Assembly (NCBI RefSeq): GCF_900232995.1
Contig: NZ_OCVX01000003.1
Location: forward strand, 1,940,654-2,004,653
Reading direction: 5' to 3'
Source: Mycobacterium simulans
GTDB taxonomy: Bacteria > Actinomycetota > Actinomycetes > Mycobacteriales > Mycobacteriaceae
DNA length: 64,000 bases
Shown: one piece after another, positions 37,314 to 45,689 of the stretch
Layout: each line of letters opens with the position of its first letter
Numbering within the stretch: position 1 is the stretch's first letter
Notes under the pieces: generated by a model
Database searches by the model: none
Told to the model about the DNA's origin: nothing
The model's input: only the letters and a program-made list of their open reading frames with translations
Position numbers and translations under genes: made by a program

Positions 37314-37440
37314 TTGGCCGATATCGTTCACTCGGGACGCCGAGTGGCAGCGGAACGTCCTCGGGCGCGGCGGCTGGCCTGGGTGAGCCTGGCGGTCTTG
37401 CTCATCGAGGGTGGCCTGGGGTTGTGGGAGAGCCCTGGCG
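37314..37440 (+). pseudogene. Fragment of a cation-efflux-like membrane gene
   Basis: The frame reads RLAWVSLAVLLIEGGLGLWE, close to [20 protein letters not shown] of the cation-efflux-like protein encoded at 7469-8158. Only about 35 codons are recognisable, after which the frame is lost. It sits between the NRPS stop and the right border repeat, on the opposite strand to the intact gene. It is too short to function and looks like debris from recombination or a decayed paralog. The remainder of 37269-37542 shows nothing else. Confidence 0.55.
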
Positions 37441-37542
37441 GTCGCCGCGACTGCGTCCACCGTCAACCCGTCACACCCATGTTGCTGCAGCAACTAAACC
37501 TGACGATCGACCCTGGCCAGTCACGGGCGAGCGCGATAAGGA

Positions 37543-37578
37543 TCAGCGCAGCAGTGCCCGCGACATCACCACGCGTTG
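37543..37578. repeat. Right island border: 36-bp repeat within fadE25 3' end
   Basis: The genuine 3' end of fadE25, encoding QRVVMSRALLR and stop on the minus strand. It matches 13717-13752 at 34 of 36 bases as a direct repeat. The gene is left whole, as expected when an element inserts at a gene end and restores it. Confidence 0.85.
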
Positions 37579-38712
37579 AATCTGATTGGTGCCCTCGTAG
37601 ATCTGGGTGATCTTGGCGTCGCGCATCATCCGCTCGACCGGGAAGTCAACGGTGTAGCCGGCACCGCCAAACAGCTGCACCGCGTCGGTGGTGACCTCCA
37701 TGGCCACGTCAGAGGCCAGGCACTTCGACGCCGCGGAGATAAATCCGAGGTTGCCCTCGCCGCGCTCGGCGCGGGCGGCGGCGAAGTAGACCATCAACCG
37801 GGCGGCTTCCACCTTCATCGCCATATCCGCGAGCATGAACTGCACGGCCTGGAAATCGCTGATCGCTTGCGCGAATTGCTTGCGGTCCTTGGTGTAGGCG
37901 ATCGCGGCATCCAATGCGCCCTGGGCGATGCCGACCGCCTGTGCACCGATGGTCGGGCGGGTGTGGTCCAGGGTGGCCAGCGCCGTCTTGAACCCGGTGC
38001 CCGGCTCGCCGATGATCCGGTCGCCGGGAATCCGGCAGTTTTCGAAGTACAGCTCCGTGGTGGGTGAGCCCTTGATACCCAGCTTGCGTTCCTTGGGGCC
38101 CACGACGAAGCCCTCGTCGTCCTTGTGCACCATGAACGCCGAAATGCCATTGGCGCCCAGGTCGGGGTCGGTCACGGCCATCACGGTGTACCAGGATGAC
38201 TTGCCGCCGTTGGTGATCCAGCACTTGGCGCCGTTGAGAATCCAGTCGTCACCGTCCGCCTTGGCCCGGGTCCGCATCGACGCCGCGTCCGAGCCCGCCT
38301 CCCGCTCGCTGAGAGCGTACGAGGCCATCGCGGTGCCGTCGGCGAGCTGCGGCAGCACCTGCTTCTTCAACTCCTCGGAGCCGCGCAGGATCAGGCCCAT
38401 GGTGCCCAGCTTGTTCACCGCGGGGATCAACGAGGCCGACGCATCGACACGGGCAACCTCCTCGATCACGATGCACGCCGCCACCGAGTCCGCACCCTGG
38501 CCGCCGTACTCCTCGGGCACGTGCACCGCGTTGAAGCCCGAGGCGTTCAGCGCGTCCAAGGCCTCCTGCGGGAACCGGGAGTTCTCGTCGACATCGGCGG
38601 CGTGTGGAGCGATCTCCTTTTCCGCCAACGCACGAATCGCCGCCCGCAACTCTTGGTGCTCCTCGGGCAGTTGGAACAAATCGAATGACGGGTTTCCGGC
38701 CCATCCAGCCAT
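37543..38712 (-). CDS. fadE25: Acyl-CoA dehydrogenase FadE25
   Basis: FAD-dependent acyl-CoA dehydrogenase, cytoplasmic, assumed to act on short or branched acyl-CoA in beta-oxidation. The 389 residues equal the M. tuberculosis length. Motifs: IPAVNKLGTMGLILRGS near 95, YALSEREAGSDAASM near 130 (flavin side), CWITNGGKS near 165, and RKLGIKGSPT near 205. LFGGAGYTVDFPVERMMRD near 345 precedes the catalytic Glu in IYEGTNQIQR near 372. ATG 38712 is preceded by AAGGAGA and gives the known MAGWAGNPSFDLF start; the longer frame to 38769 is not real. It lies 13 bases after purE and forms one run with purK-purE. Its last 12 codons form the right island repeat. Confidence 0.95.
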   Translation of the reverse strand: MAGWAGNPSFDLFQLPEEHQELRAAIRALAEKEIAPHAADVDENSRFPQEALDALNASGFNAVHVPEEYGGQGADSVAACIVIEEVARVDASASLIPAVNKLGTMGLILRGSEELKKQVLPQLADGTAMASYALSEREAGSDAASMRTRAKADGDDWILNGAKCWITNGGKSSWYTVMAVTDPDLGANGISAFMVHKDDEGFVVGPKERKLGIKGSPTTELYFENCRIPGDRIIGEPGTGFKTALATLDHTRPTIGAQAVGIAQGALDAAIAYTKDRKQFAQAISDFQAVQFMLADMAMKVEAARLMVYFAAARAERGEGNLGFISAASKCLASDVAMEVTTDAVQLFGGAGYTVDFPVERMMRDAKITQIYEGTNQIQRVVMSRALLR

Positions 38713-38725
38713 GTTGGTCTCCTTG

Positions 38726-39244
38726 CTAAGCGCCGGTAACTTTACCTTGAAGCTGCTGCAGCGCCGCATCCTTGGCGCGGACCGTCTCGGCCAGCTGGTC
38801 CTGAAACGCCACTATTCGGGCACGCAGTTCCGGGTCCGACGACCCCAACATCCGCACGGCCAGCAAGCCGGCGTTGCGGGCGCCGCCGATGGACACTGTG
38901 GCCACCGGAACACCCGCCGGCATCTGCACGATTGACAACAGTGAGTCGAGGCCGTCGAGGCGGGCCCGCGGCACCGGCACGCCGATCACCGGCAGCGGCG
39001 TGGCCGAGGCCACCATGCCGGGCAGGTGCGCAGCACCGCCGGCTCCGGCAATGATCACCTCGATGCCGCGGTCGGCCGCGCCGCGGGCGTAGTCGAACAT
39101 GACCGCGGGCGTGCGATGCGCCGAAACCACCCGAACCTCCATCGGGATATCGAACTCGGCCAACGCGGCGGCCGCGTCCTGCATCACCGACCAGTCGCTG
39201 TCGCTGCCCATGATCACGCCGACCCGAGCGGCCTGTTTAGTCAT
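38726..39244 (-). CDS. purE: N5-carboxyaminoimidazole ribonucleotide mutase PurE
   Basis: Purine biosynthesis: converts N5-CAIR made by PurK into 4-carboxy-AIR. The 172 residues contain the family's [14 protein letters not shown] near 9-22, VVSAHRTP near 47, and [16 protein letters not shown] near 78. Also seen are PVIGVPV near 97 and the [16 protein letters not shown] helix near 130. Start ATG 39244 fits the known N-terminus [10 protein letters not shown]; an upstream frame running into purK is spurious. Only 22 bases separate it from the purK stop, and the repeat that ends purK lies just upstream. Confidence 0.96.
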   Translation of the reverse strand: MTKQAARVGVIMGSDSDWSVMQDAAAALAEFDIPMEVRVVSAHRTPAVMFDYARGAADRGIEVIIAGAGGAAHLPGMVASATPLPVIGVPVPRARLDGLDSLLSIVQMPAGVPVATVSIGGARNAGLLAVRMLGSSDPELRARIVAFQDQLAETVRAKDAALQQLQGKVTGA

Positions 39245-39266
39245 GTGGATCCCATCCGTCCGGCAT

Positions 39267-40502
39267 TTAGCGCCGCTCCTCTCCCCCGCAAGCGGGAGGT
39301 GCCCCCACATCGCTCTTTTGCTCTGCATCGTCGCCGGCGCGCCACTGCGCGTGCGACATCCAGTGTGCGGCCAGCTCAGCACGTTCTCGCAGCTTGCCAA
39401 CACCGTCGCCGAGGAAGTTGATGTGCCCCACCTTGCGACCGGGGCGTTCGGCCTTGCCGTAGAGATGAACACGAGCGTCGGGCATCCGCGCGAACAGGTG
39501 GTGCAACCGCTCGTCCAGGGTCATCGCCGGCGGTTGCGGGGCGCCCAGCACATTGGCCATGACCGTCACCGGCGCGATGGCGTCGGTACCACCCAGCGGG
39601 TAATCGAGCACCGCGCGCAGATGCTGCTCGAACTGGCTGGTACGGGCGCCGTCCATGGTCCAGTGCCCGGAGTTGTGCGGCCGCATCGCCAGTTCGTTGA
39701 CCAGCAATGCGCCATCGGTCGTCTCGAACAGCTCAACGGCAAGCACACCGACGACCCCGAGTTCGGCCGCCACGCGCAACGCCAGCTGCTGCGCCGCCGA
39801 CGCCGTCTCGTCGGGCAGCTCCGGCGCCGGCGCGATCACCAGCACACAGATGCCGTCGCGCTGCACCGTCTCCACCACCGGCCAGACGGCACCCTGGCCG
39901 AACGGCGAGCGCGCCACCAGCGCCGACAATTCGCGGCGCAGGTTCACCTGTTCCTCGGCCATCACCGGCACCCCATCGGCCAGGAAGGTGGCCGCGATTT
40001 CGCGGGCGTGCAAAGGATCGCGGGCCATCCTCACCCCGCGCCCGTCGTAACCGCCGCGGACAGCTTTCACGACCACGGGGCCGGCTATGCGCTGCGCGAA
40101 GGCATCGAGTTCGTCGATGCTATGGATCCCGGCGTAGCGGGGTACCGCGGCACCCAGGGCCTCCAGCCGTCGGCGCATGTGGAGCTTGTCCTGAGCGTGC
40201 ATCAGTGCCTGCGGCGCCGGCGCCACGTTGACGCCCTCTGCGACCAGCTTCTCCAGCAGCTCGGTTGGGACATGCTCATGGTCGAAGGTCAGCGCGTCGG
40301 CTCCGGCCGCAACTCGACGCAAGTCCTCGAGGTCGGTATGCGAGCCGATCACGACGTTGGGAGTGACCTGTGCGGCGGCGTCATCGGGCGCATTAGCCAA
40401 CACGCGCAGGTTCTGCCCGAGCGCGATCGCGGCTTGATGAGTCATCCGGGCAAGTTGACCGCCGCCAATCATGGCGACCAGCGGGGTGCGAGAACTCGGC
40501 AC
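39267..40502 (-). CDS. purK: 5-(carboxyamino)imidazole ribonucleotide synthase PurK
   Basis: ATP-grasp enzyme that carboxylates AIR with bicarbonate in purine synthesis. The 411 residues show [18 protein letters not shown] at 12-29, TFDHEHVP near 73, and the ATP-grasp loop [17 protein letters not shown] near 143. The metal-site segment [26 protein letters not shown] is near 260-285. The enzyme core ends near residue 385; the last 22 residues ([17 protein letters not shown] and so on) are encoded by a MIRU-like repeat and are not part of the fold. GTG 40502 is the only sensible start. Upstream, a 100-base gap holds divergent promoters shared with the GtrA-like gene. Confidence 0.95.
   Translation of the reverse strand: MPSSRTPLVAMIGGGQLARMTHQAAIALGQNLRVLANAPDDAAAQVTPNVVIGSHTDLEDLRRVAAGADALTFDHEHVPTELLEKLVAEGVNVAPAPQALMHAQDKLHMRRRLEALGAAVPRYAGIHSIDELDAFAQRIAGPVVVKAVRGGYDGRGVRMARDPLHAREIAATFLADGVPVMAEEQVNLRRELSALVARSPFGQGAVWPVVETVQRDGICVLVIAPAPELPDETASAAQQLALRVAAELGVVGVLAVELFETTDGALLVNELAMRPHNSGHWTMDGARTSQFEQHLRAVLDYPLGGTDAIAPVTVMANVLGAPQPPAMTLDERLHHLFARMPDARVHLYGKAERPGRKVGHINFLGDGVGKLRERAELAAHWMSHAQWRAGDDAEQKSDVGAPPACGGEERR
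39270..39340 (-). repeat. MIRU-like interspersed repeat, copy A (3' end of purK)
   Basis: 71 bases that reappear in opposite orientation at 53934-54004 with three differences. On the minus strand it begins GCGCCGGCGACGATGCAGAG, a mycobacterial interspersed repetitive unit hallmark, and contains the hairpin CCTCCCGCTTGCGGGGGAG. It is read through by purK and supplies its C-terminal tail, ending just beyond the TAA stop. Confidence 0.85.
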
Positions 40503-40609
40503 GCCCTCATGTTGTCATGGCGCCTGACCGGCGTGTTTAGCGGCTATGCGACGCATTCGTTATCTACCATTTTGCGTCGATTTTGCGTACGTCCGTACAC
40601 TGAGTGGTT

Positions 40610-41281
40610 GTGTCCTTTGCCGATGCCACGATTGCGCGTCTTCCCGGGGTGGTCCAACCCTTTGCGCTGCGCCATCACGAACTGATCAAGTTTGCCATTG
40701 TCGGCGGCACCACATTCATCATCGACTCGGCAATTTTCTACACGCTGAAGCTCACAATTCTCGAGCCCAAACCGGTGACCGCCAAGGTGATCGCCGGCAT
40801 CGTCGCGGTCATCGCGTCCTACGTGCTGAACCGGGAGTGGAGCTTCCGGGATCGTGGCGGCCGCGAGCGCCATCACGAGGCGCTGCTGTTCTTCGCTTTC
40901 AGCGGTGTCGGAGTGCTGCTGAGCATGGCGCCGCTGTGGTTCTCCAGCTACGTCCTGCAGCTGCGGGTGCCGACGGTGTCACTGACCGTGGAGAACCTCG
41001 CCGACTTCCTTTCGGCCTACATCATCGGCAACCTGCTGCAGATGGCGTTCCGCTTCTGGGCGTTTCGGCGCTGGGTTTTCCCTGACCAGTTCGCCCGCAA
41101 TCCCGACAAGGCGCTGGAATCTGCCCTCACCGCCGGCGGCATTGCCGAAGTCTTCGAGGACGTCTTAGAGGGCGGCTTAGAAGACGGCAACGTCACGCTG
41201 TTGCGGGCTTGGCACAGCCGGGCGAGTCGATATTCTCAGCTGGGCGACTCCTCTGAGCCCAGAGTGTCGAAGACTTCGTGA
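40610..41281 (+). CDS. GtrA-like polytopic membrane protein
   Basis: About 223 residues with four predicted membrane segments, as in GtrA/DPMS-type flippase-associated proteins: FAIVGGTTFIIDSAIFYTL (near 30), VIAGIVAVIASYVL (near 60), LFFAFSGVGVLLSMAPLWF (near 95) and FLSAYIIGNLLQMAFRFWAF (near 135). The motif NREWSFRDRG after helix 2 and FRRWVFPD after helix 4 are family signatures. The family is linked to moving polyprenyl-linked sugars across the membrane; the actual substrate is unknown. GTG 40610 gives MSFAD; GTG 40604 two codons earlier is possible. Its end overlaps the convergent PH-domain gene by 46 bases. Syntenic with Rv3277. Confidence 0.85.
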   Translation: MSFADATIARLPGVVQPFALRHHELIKFAIVGGTTFIIDSAIFYTLKLTILEPKPVTAKVIAGIVAVIASYVLNREWSFRDRGGRERHHEALLFFAFSGVGVLLSMAPLWFSSYVLQLRVPTVSLTVENLADFLSAYIIGNLLQMAFRFWAFRRWVFPDQFARNPDKALESALTAGGIAEVFEDVLEGGLEDGNVTLLRAWHSRASRYSQLGDSSEPRVSKTS

Positions 41282-41754
41282 TAAAGCAGCGCGTGCACTT
41301 CGCGCAGGCGCGGAATGTTGTAGAACTCCAACGGATCTTGTGACGCGGACTCGATGATCAGCGTTCCGGTGCGGAACATCCGTTCGAGAATCTTGTCCCG
41401 GAACTCCACACTGTTGATCCGCGCCAGCGGGATGTCGATCCCGCTTCGGGTCAGTACCCCGTGCCGATACATCACCCGCCGGTTGGTCACCACGAAATGT
41501 GTGGTCACCCAGCTCAAGAACGGCCACAGTGTGAGCCAGCCGACTATCACCAACCAGATGCCCCAGATCACGCCGTAGATGATGTTCTTGGCGAGCTGCT
41601 GCCAGTGCGTCGAGTTGACGAACCCAGAGCCCAACGCGGCCAGCCCAGTCACCAGGATCAACACGACCACCGGCCAGATCAGGCGCTTCCAGTGCGGATG
41701 ACGATGCAGGACCACCTGCTCGCCGGCGGCCAGGGCATTGTCGGGATACCTCAT
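41236..41754 (-). CDS. Membrane protein with bacterial PH domain (bPH2, YdbS-like)
   Basis: 172-residue protein matching Rv3278c. Two membrane helices near residues 27-47 (LIWPVVVLILVTGLAALG) and 62-90 (YGVIWGIWLVIVGWLTLWPF) precede a PH-like domain with FVVTNRRVMYRHGVLTRSG. The domain continues IPLARINSVEFRD and ends in GTLIIESASQDP. Function unknown; such proteins are thought to be membrane-stress or scaffolding factors. ATG 41754 fits the family; the longer frame to 41910 runs through birA and is rejected. birA lies ten bases upstream, so the two are probably one transcript. Confidence 0.88.
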   Translation of the reverse strand: MRYPDNALAAGEQVVLHRHPHWKRLIWPVVVLILVTGLAALGSGFVNSTHWQQLAKNIIYGVIWGIWLVIVGWLTLWPFLSWVTTHFVVTNRRVMYRHGVLTRSGIDIPLARINSVEFRDKILERMFRTGTLIIESASQDPLEFYNIPRLREVHALLYHEVFDTLGSEESPS

Positions 41755-41764
41755 GATCGCGACC

Positions 41765-42586
41765 TTAGCCCCGCAAATGCACGACGTCACCGGCGGAAAC
41801 CACGACGGTTCGAGCCTGATCGCCCTCCCAGGTCTCAAGGCAGAGCCGGCCCTGCTCGTCGATGTCACGCGCGATCCCGACAACATCCTGTCCGCCGGGA
41901 AGCTGAGCACACACGCGTGACCCGATGGTCAGGCTGCGGGCCCGGTAGTCGGCTGCCAGCTGGATCGCCACCTGGGGGGCCCCGCGCGCGGCCCGCCAGT
42001 CCGCGACCCGCTCCCCGAGCTCACGCAGCAGCCTGCGGACCAAGACGTCCCGATCGGGTGCCGTCACGCCTTGGTCGAGAAGTGAGGTTGCCCCGGGATC
42101 GCCAACCTCCTCCGGGGCCTGCGTGACGTTGAGCCCGATGCCGACGACCGCGAACGGCTGCGCGACCTCGGCGAGGATTCCCGCCAGCTTGCCGCCACCG
42201 GCCAGCACGTCGTTGGGCCACTTCAGGCCCGCTTCGACCGTGGTCACCGCGGCTACCGAGTCGACCACCGCCAGACCCGCGGCCAGCGACAGCCAGCCCC
42301 ACGCGGTCGTGGGGACATCGTCCACACGCACCCCGACCGACATGGTGATCTGCGCCCTCGGAGCGGCCGACCAGCTGCGGCCATGACGGCCACGCCCGGC
42401 GGTCTGGTGCTCGGCGATCAGCACCGCCCCGTCGATGTCGCCGCCCGATGCCGCTCGTGCCAGCAGATCGGCGTTGGTGGAGCCGGTCTGGGCGACGACG
42501 TCGAGTTGCCGCCAAAACCCGGTGTCAATCGCTTCGGCACGCAATGCGGCCTCGTCAAGGGGCAGCCTGAGCTGATTGCGGTCCAT
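41765..42586 (-). CDS. birA: Biotin-[acetyl-CoA-carboxylase] ligase BirA
   Basis: Attaches biotin to the carrier lysine of acyl-CoA carboxylase alpha subunits such as AccA3 encoded nearby. The 273 residues have no N-terminal helix-turn-helix, so it is not a repressor. Motifs: TGSTNADLLARAA near 35 (substrate serine/threonine), AEHQTAGRGRHGRSW near 62 (biotinyl-AMP GRGRHG loop), LKWPNDVLAGGGKLAGIL near 118, and the GIGLNVTQAP segment near 148. Divergent from accD5 with a 52-base shared gap, a meaningful pairing since it activates that enzyme system. Confidence 0.95.
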   Translation of the reverse strand: MDRNQLRLPLDEAALRAEAIDTGFWRQLDVVAQTGSTNADLLARAASGGDIDGAVLIAEHQTAGRGRHGRSWSAAPRAQITMSVGVRVDDVPTTAWGWLSLAAGLAVVDSVAAVTTVEAGLKWPNDVLAGGGKLAGILAEVAQPFAVVGIGLNVTQAPEEVGDPGATSLLDQGVTAPDRDVLVRRLLRELGERVADWRAARGAPQVAIQLAADYRARSLTIGSRVCAQLPGGQDVVGIARDIDEQGRLCLETWEGDQARTVVVSAGDVVHLRG

Positions 42587-42638
42587 CTCACCAGCCTAAA
42601 GAGGGCGGGCCCGGAGCTGGCCGATAACATCGACTCCC

Positions 42639-44288
42639 ATGACAAGCGTTACCGACCGGTCGGCTCATACCGCAGAGCGGTCCACCGAGCACATCATCGA
42701 TATCCACACCACCGCGGGCAAGCTGGCGGAACTGCACAAGCGCAGGGAAGAGTCGCTGCATCCGGTCGGTGAGGCCGCCGTCGACAAGGTCCACGCCAAG
42801 GGCAAGCTAACGGCGCGCGAGCGCATCTATGCGCTGCTCGACGAGGACTCGTTCGTTGAACTCGACGCGCTGGCCAAGCACCGCAGCACCAACTTCGGGC
42901 TGGAAAACAACCGTCCGCTGGGCGATGGCGTGGTCACCGGCTACGGCACCATCGACGGCCGCGACGTGTGCATCTTCAGCCAGGACGCCACAGTGTTCGG
43001 CGGCAGCCTGGGTGAGGTGTATGGCGAGAAGATCGTCAAGGTTCAAGAACTTGCGATCAAGACCGGCCGACCGCTCATCGGCATCAACGACGGCGCGGGC
43101 GCACGCATCCAGGAGGGCGTCGTCTCGCTGGGCCTCTACAGCCGGATCTTCCGCAACAACATCCTGGCCTCGGGTGTCATCCCGCAGATCTCGTTGATCA
43201 TGGGCGCCGCCGCCGGTGGTCACGTCTATTCACCCGCGTTGACCGACTTCGTGATCATGGTCGATCAGACCAGCCAGATGTTCATCACCGGACCCGACGT
43301 CATCAAGACCGTCACCGGCGAGGACGTCACCATGGAGGAGCTCGGCGGTGCCCACACCCACATGGCCAAGTCGGGGACGGCCCACTACGTCGCGTCCGGT
43401 GAGCAGGACGCTTTTGATTACGTTCGCGAGCTGCTGAGCTACCTGCCGCCCAACAACGCCACCGACCCACCGCGATACCAGGCCACAGCGCCTACCGGGC
43501 CCATCGAGGAGAACCTGACCGAGGAAGACCTCGAGCTCGACACACTGATCCCGGACTCGCCGAATCAGCCCTACGACATGCACGAGGTGATCACCCGCAT
43601 CCTCGACGAGGACGAATTCCTGGAAATACAAGCGGGTTACGCCCAGAACGTCGTGGTGGGATTCGGCCGCATCGAGGGCCGCCCGGTGGGCATCGTCGCC
43701 AACCAGCCGACGCACTTCGCCGGCTGCCTGGACATCGACGCCTCGGAGAAGGCGGCGCGGTTTGTGCGGACCTGCGACTGCTTCAGCATCCCGATCGTGA
43801 TGCTGGTGGACGTTCCAGGCTTTTTGCCGGGCACCGGGCAGGAGTACAACGGCATCATCCGGCGTGGCGCCAAGCTGCTCTACGCCTACGGCGAGGCCAC
43901 CGTCCCCAAGATCACCGTCATCACTCGCAAGGCCTACGGCGGCGCGTACTGCGTTATGGGTTCCAAAGACATGGGCTGTGACGTCAACCTGGCCTGGCCG
44001 ACCGCGCAGATCGCTGTCATGGGCGCCTCCGGCGCCGTCGGTTTCGTCTACCGCCAACAACTGGCCGAGGCCGCCAAGAACGGCGAGGACGTTGACGCGC
44101 TCCGGCTGCAGCTGCAGCAGGAGTACGAGGACACGCTGGTCAATCCGTACGTCGCCGCCGAACGCGGATACGTCGACGCGGTGATCCCGCCGTCGTACAC
44201 CCGCGGCTACATCGGTACTGCGCTGCGCTTGCTCGAACGCAAGATCGCCCAGACACCGCCCAAGAAGCACGGGAACATTCCCTTATGA
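42639..44288 (+). CDS. accD5: Propionyl/acyl-CoA carboxylase beta subunit AccD5
   Basis: Carboxyltransferase subunit that moves CO2 from biotin-AccA3 to propionyl-CoA (or acetyl-CoA), giving methylmalonyl-CoA for methyl-branched lipids. The 549 residues match the M. tuberculosis length. N-terminal half: [18 protein letters not shown] near 50, [18 protein letters not shown] near 127, and the oxyanion Gly-Gly region [14 protein letters not shown] near 190. C-terminal half: [27 protein letters not shown] block near 390 and [14 protein letters not shown] near 430. The ATG fits MTSVTDRS. Its TGA overlaps the ATG of accE5. Confidence 0.96.
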   Translation: MTSVTDRSAHTAERSTEHIIDIHTTAGKLAELHKRREESLHPVGEAAVDKVHAKGKLTARERIYALLDEDSFVELDALAKHRSTNFGLENNRPLGDGVVTGYGTIDGRDVCIFSQDATVFGGSLGEVYGEKIVKVQELAIKTGRPLIGINDGAGARIQEGVVSLGLYSRIFRNNILASGVIPQISLIMGAAAGGHVYSPALTDFVIMVDQTSQMFITGPDVIKTVTGEDVTMEELGGAHTHMAKSGTAHYVASGEQDAFDYVRELLSYLPPNNATDPPRYQATAPTGPIEENLTEEDLELDTLIPDSPNQPYDMHEVITRILDEDEFLEIQAGYAQNVVVGFGRIEGRPVGIVANQPTHFAGCLDIDASEKAARFVRTCDCFSIPIVMLVDVPGFLPGTGQEYNGIIRRGAKLLYAYGEATVPKITVITRKAYGGAYCVMGSKDMGCDVNLAWPTAQIAVMGASGAVGFVYRQQLAEAAKNGEDVDALRLQLQQEYEDTLVNPYVAAERGYVDAVIPPSYTRGYIGTALRLLERKIAQTPPKKHGNIPL

Positions 44289-44506
44289 CCGAGCAGCCGC
44301 ACGAGCCGCACATCGAGGTCCTCAAGGGACACCCGACCGATCAGGAGTTGGCCGCGCTGATCGCGGTGTTGGGCAGCATCAGCGGCCCGCCCCCGCCCCC
44401 CGCGCCCGAGCCCGCGCGGTGGGGGTTGCCGGTGGACAAGTTGCGCTACCCCGTCTTCAGCTGGCAGCGCATCACCCTGCAGGAATTGACGCATATGCGC
44501 CGATGA
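44285..44506 (+). CDS. accE5: Acyl-CoA carboxylase epsilon subunit AccE5 (short form)
   Basis: Small subunit that stimulates the AccA3-AccD5 complex. The 73 residues contain the conserved epsilon motif [19 protein letters not shown] (11-29), a proline run [15 protein letters not shown], and the ending [17 protein letters not shown]. tuberculosis AccE5 is more than twice as long because of an N-terminal repeat-rich extension; this copy starts directly at the conserved core by an ATGA overlap with accD5. Its own TGA overlaps the ATG of maf, so three genes are coupled. The core looks complete and functional. Confidence 0.92.
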   Translation: MTEQPHEPHIEVLKGHPTDQELAALIAVLGSISGPPPPPAPEPARWGLPVDKLRYPVFSWQRITLQELTHMRR

Positions 44507-45165
44507 CCCGGCTGGTGCTCGGGTCAGCCTCCCCCGGTCGGCTCAAAGTACTTCGCCAGGCGGGCATCGACCCGCTGGTGATCGTCTCCGGCGTCGACGA
44601 AGATATGGTCACCGCCGGGGTGGGGCCCGATGCTGCACCCACCGAGGTGGTGTCGGCGCTGGCCCTGGCCAAGGCCGTGCAGGTGACGGGAACGTTAAGC
44701 GGTCCGCAGAGCATTGTCGCCGCGGATTGCGTAGTCGTTGGCTGTGATTCGTTGCTCTACATCGACGGTCGCCTATGTGGCAAGCCGCGGTCGGTCGACG
44801 ACGCACGCCACCAATGGCGGTCGATGGCCGGCCGCGCCGGGCAGCTCTACACCGGGCATTGCGTTATCCGGTTGCTGGACAACAGAACCGTCAAGCGTGA
44901 GGTTGAAACCTCGATTACCACAGTCCATTTCGGATCACCTTCGGCAGGAGATCTGGAGGCATACTTGGCCACCGGGGAACCGTTGCGGATGGCCGGAGGG
45001 TTCACCCTGGACGGCCTGGGTGGCTGGTTCATCGACGGTATCGAGGGCGACCCGTCGAATGTGATCGGCCTGAGCCTGCCGCTGCTGCGCTCCCTCCTGC
45101 ACCGGGTGGGACTGTCGCTCGCCGCGTTGTGGGCAGCAACGCCGCCGAGTAACGCAAGCTCGTAA
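44503..45165 (+). CDS. maf: Maf-like nucleoside triphosphate pyrophosphatase
   Basis: Hydrolyses non-canonical or surplus dTTP/UTP-type nucleotides to the monophosphate. The 220 residues begin [20 protein letters not shown] (family SxSPRR variant, here SPGR), with [20 protein letters not shown] near 82 carrying the catalytic Asp and Lys region. [13 protein letters not shown] near 110 and the closing [30 protein letters not shown] block complete the fold. ATG 44503 overlaps the accE5 stop; the longer frame from 44419 lies inside accE5 and is rejected. Syntenic with Rv3282. Confidence 0.93.
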   Translation: MTRLVLGSASPGRLKVLRQAGIDPLVIVSGVDEDMVTAGVGPDAAPTEVVSALALAKAVQVTGTLSGPQSIVAADCVVVGCDSLLYIDGRLCGKPRSVDDARHQWRSMAGRAGQLYTGHCVIRLLDNRTVKREVETSITTVHFGSPSAGDLEAYLATGEPLRMAGGFTLDGLGGWFIDGIEGDPSNVIGLSLPLLRSLLHRVGLSLAALWAATPPSNASS

Positions 45166-45174
45166 TGTCATGCC

Positions 45175-45663
45175 ATGACCGCCTGGAAAGAGTTCACGGC
45201 CCAAGCACCGAACATCGCCACCGTCTTCAAGCGTCGTCATCGCGCCACCGGCAACCTGTGCCTGCTGGCCACCCTTCGCCGCGACGGGTTCCCCCGGATC
45301 AGCCCGATGGAGCCATTGATTTTCGAGGAGCAGCTGTGGCTGCCGGGGATGCCGGCCACCACCAAGTTCGCCGATCTGGAGCGTGACCCGCGGTTCTGCC
45401 TGCACACCGCTACTGCCGACCCGGAGGTGAGCGATGGCGACGCGAAGCTGTGGGGACTCGCCCACATCGTGTCGGACAACGCGTTGCGTCAACGCTTTGC
45501 AAACAAGCTGTTCGAGGAGACCGGATTCGATCTGCGCGAACAGGAATTCGCGCTCTTTGGCACCGACATCACCGGAGCGTCGACGGTCGAAGTCCACGAC
45601 GACCACCTAGACATCACAGTGTGGAATCCGGGCGGGCCGGAGAAAGTGGTGCGCAAGCACTGA
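45175..45663 (+). CDS. Pyridoxamine 5'-phosphate oxidase-like split-barrel protein
   Basis: 162-residue protein with the FMN/F420-binding split beta-barrel pattern: NIATVFKRRHRATGNLCLLATLRRDGFPRISPM-type N-terminal strands, then LWLPGMPATTKFADLERDPRFCLHTA near 60-85. That region combines the flavin-phosphate contact area and the hallmark 'DLxRDPR'. The second half is less conserved, and no reaction can be named. ATG 45175 starts ten bases after the maf stop. I do not recall this gene between maf and sseA in M. tuberculosis, so it may be an accessory gene or one lost there. Confidence 0.78.
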   Translation: MTAWKEFTAQAPNIATVFKRRHRATGNLCLLATLRRDGFPRISPMEPLIFEEQLWLPGMPATTKFADLERDPRFCLHTATADPEVSDGDAKLWGLAHIVSDNALRQRFANKLFEETGFDLREQEFALFGTDITGASTVEVHDDHLDITVWNPGGPEKVVRKH

Positions 45664-45689
45664 CCGCCTAGCGGCGTAGGCTCGATGAC

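Noticed and set aside
39245..39472. N-terminal extension of purE in the open frame
   Set aside because: It runs antisense-free through the purK end and MIRU-like repeat in another frame; the known PurE start is ATG 39244.
39099..40685. 528-codon plus-strand frame opposite purK
   Set aside because: Antisense shadow of purK; composition of arginine/histidine-rich shadow type.
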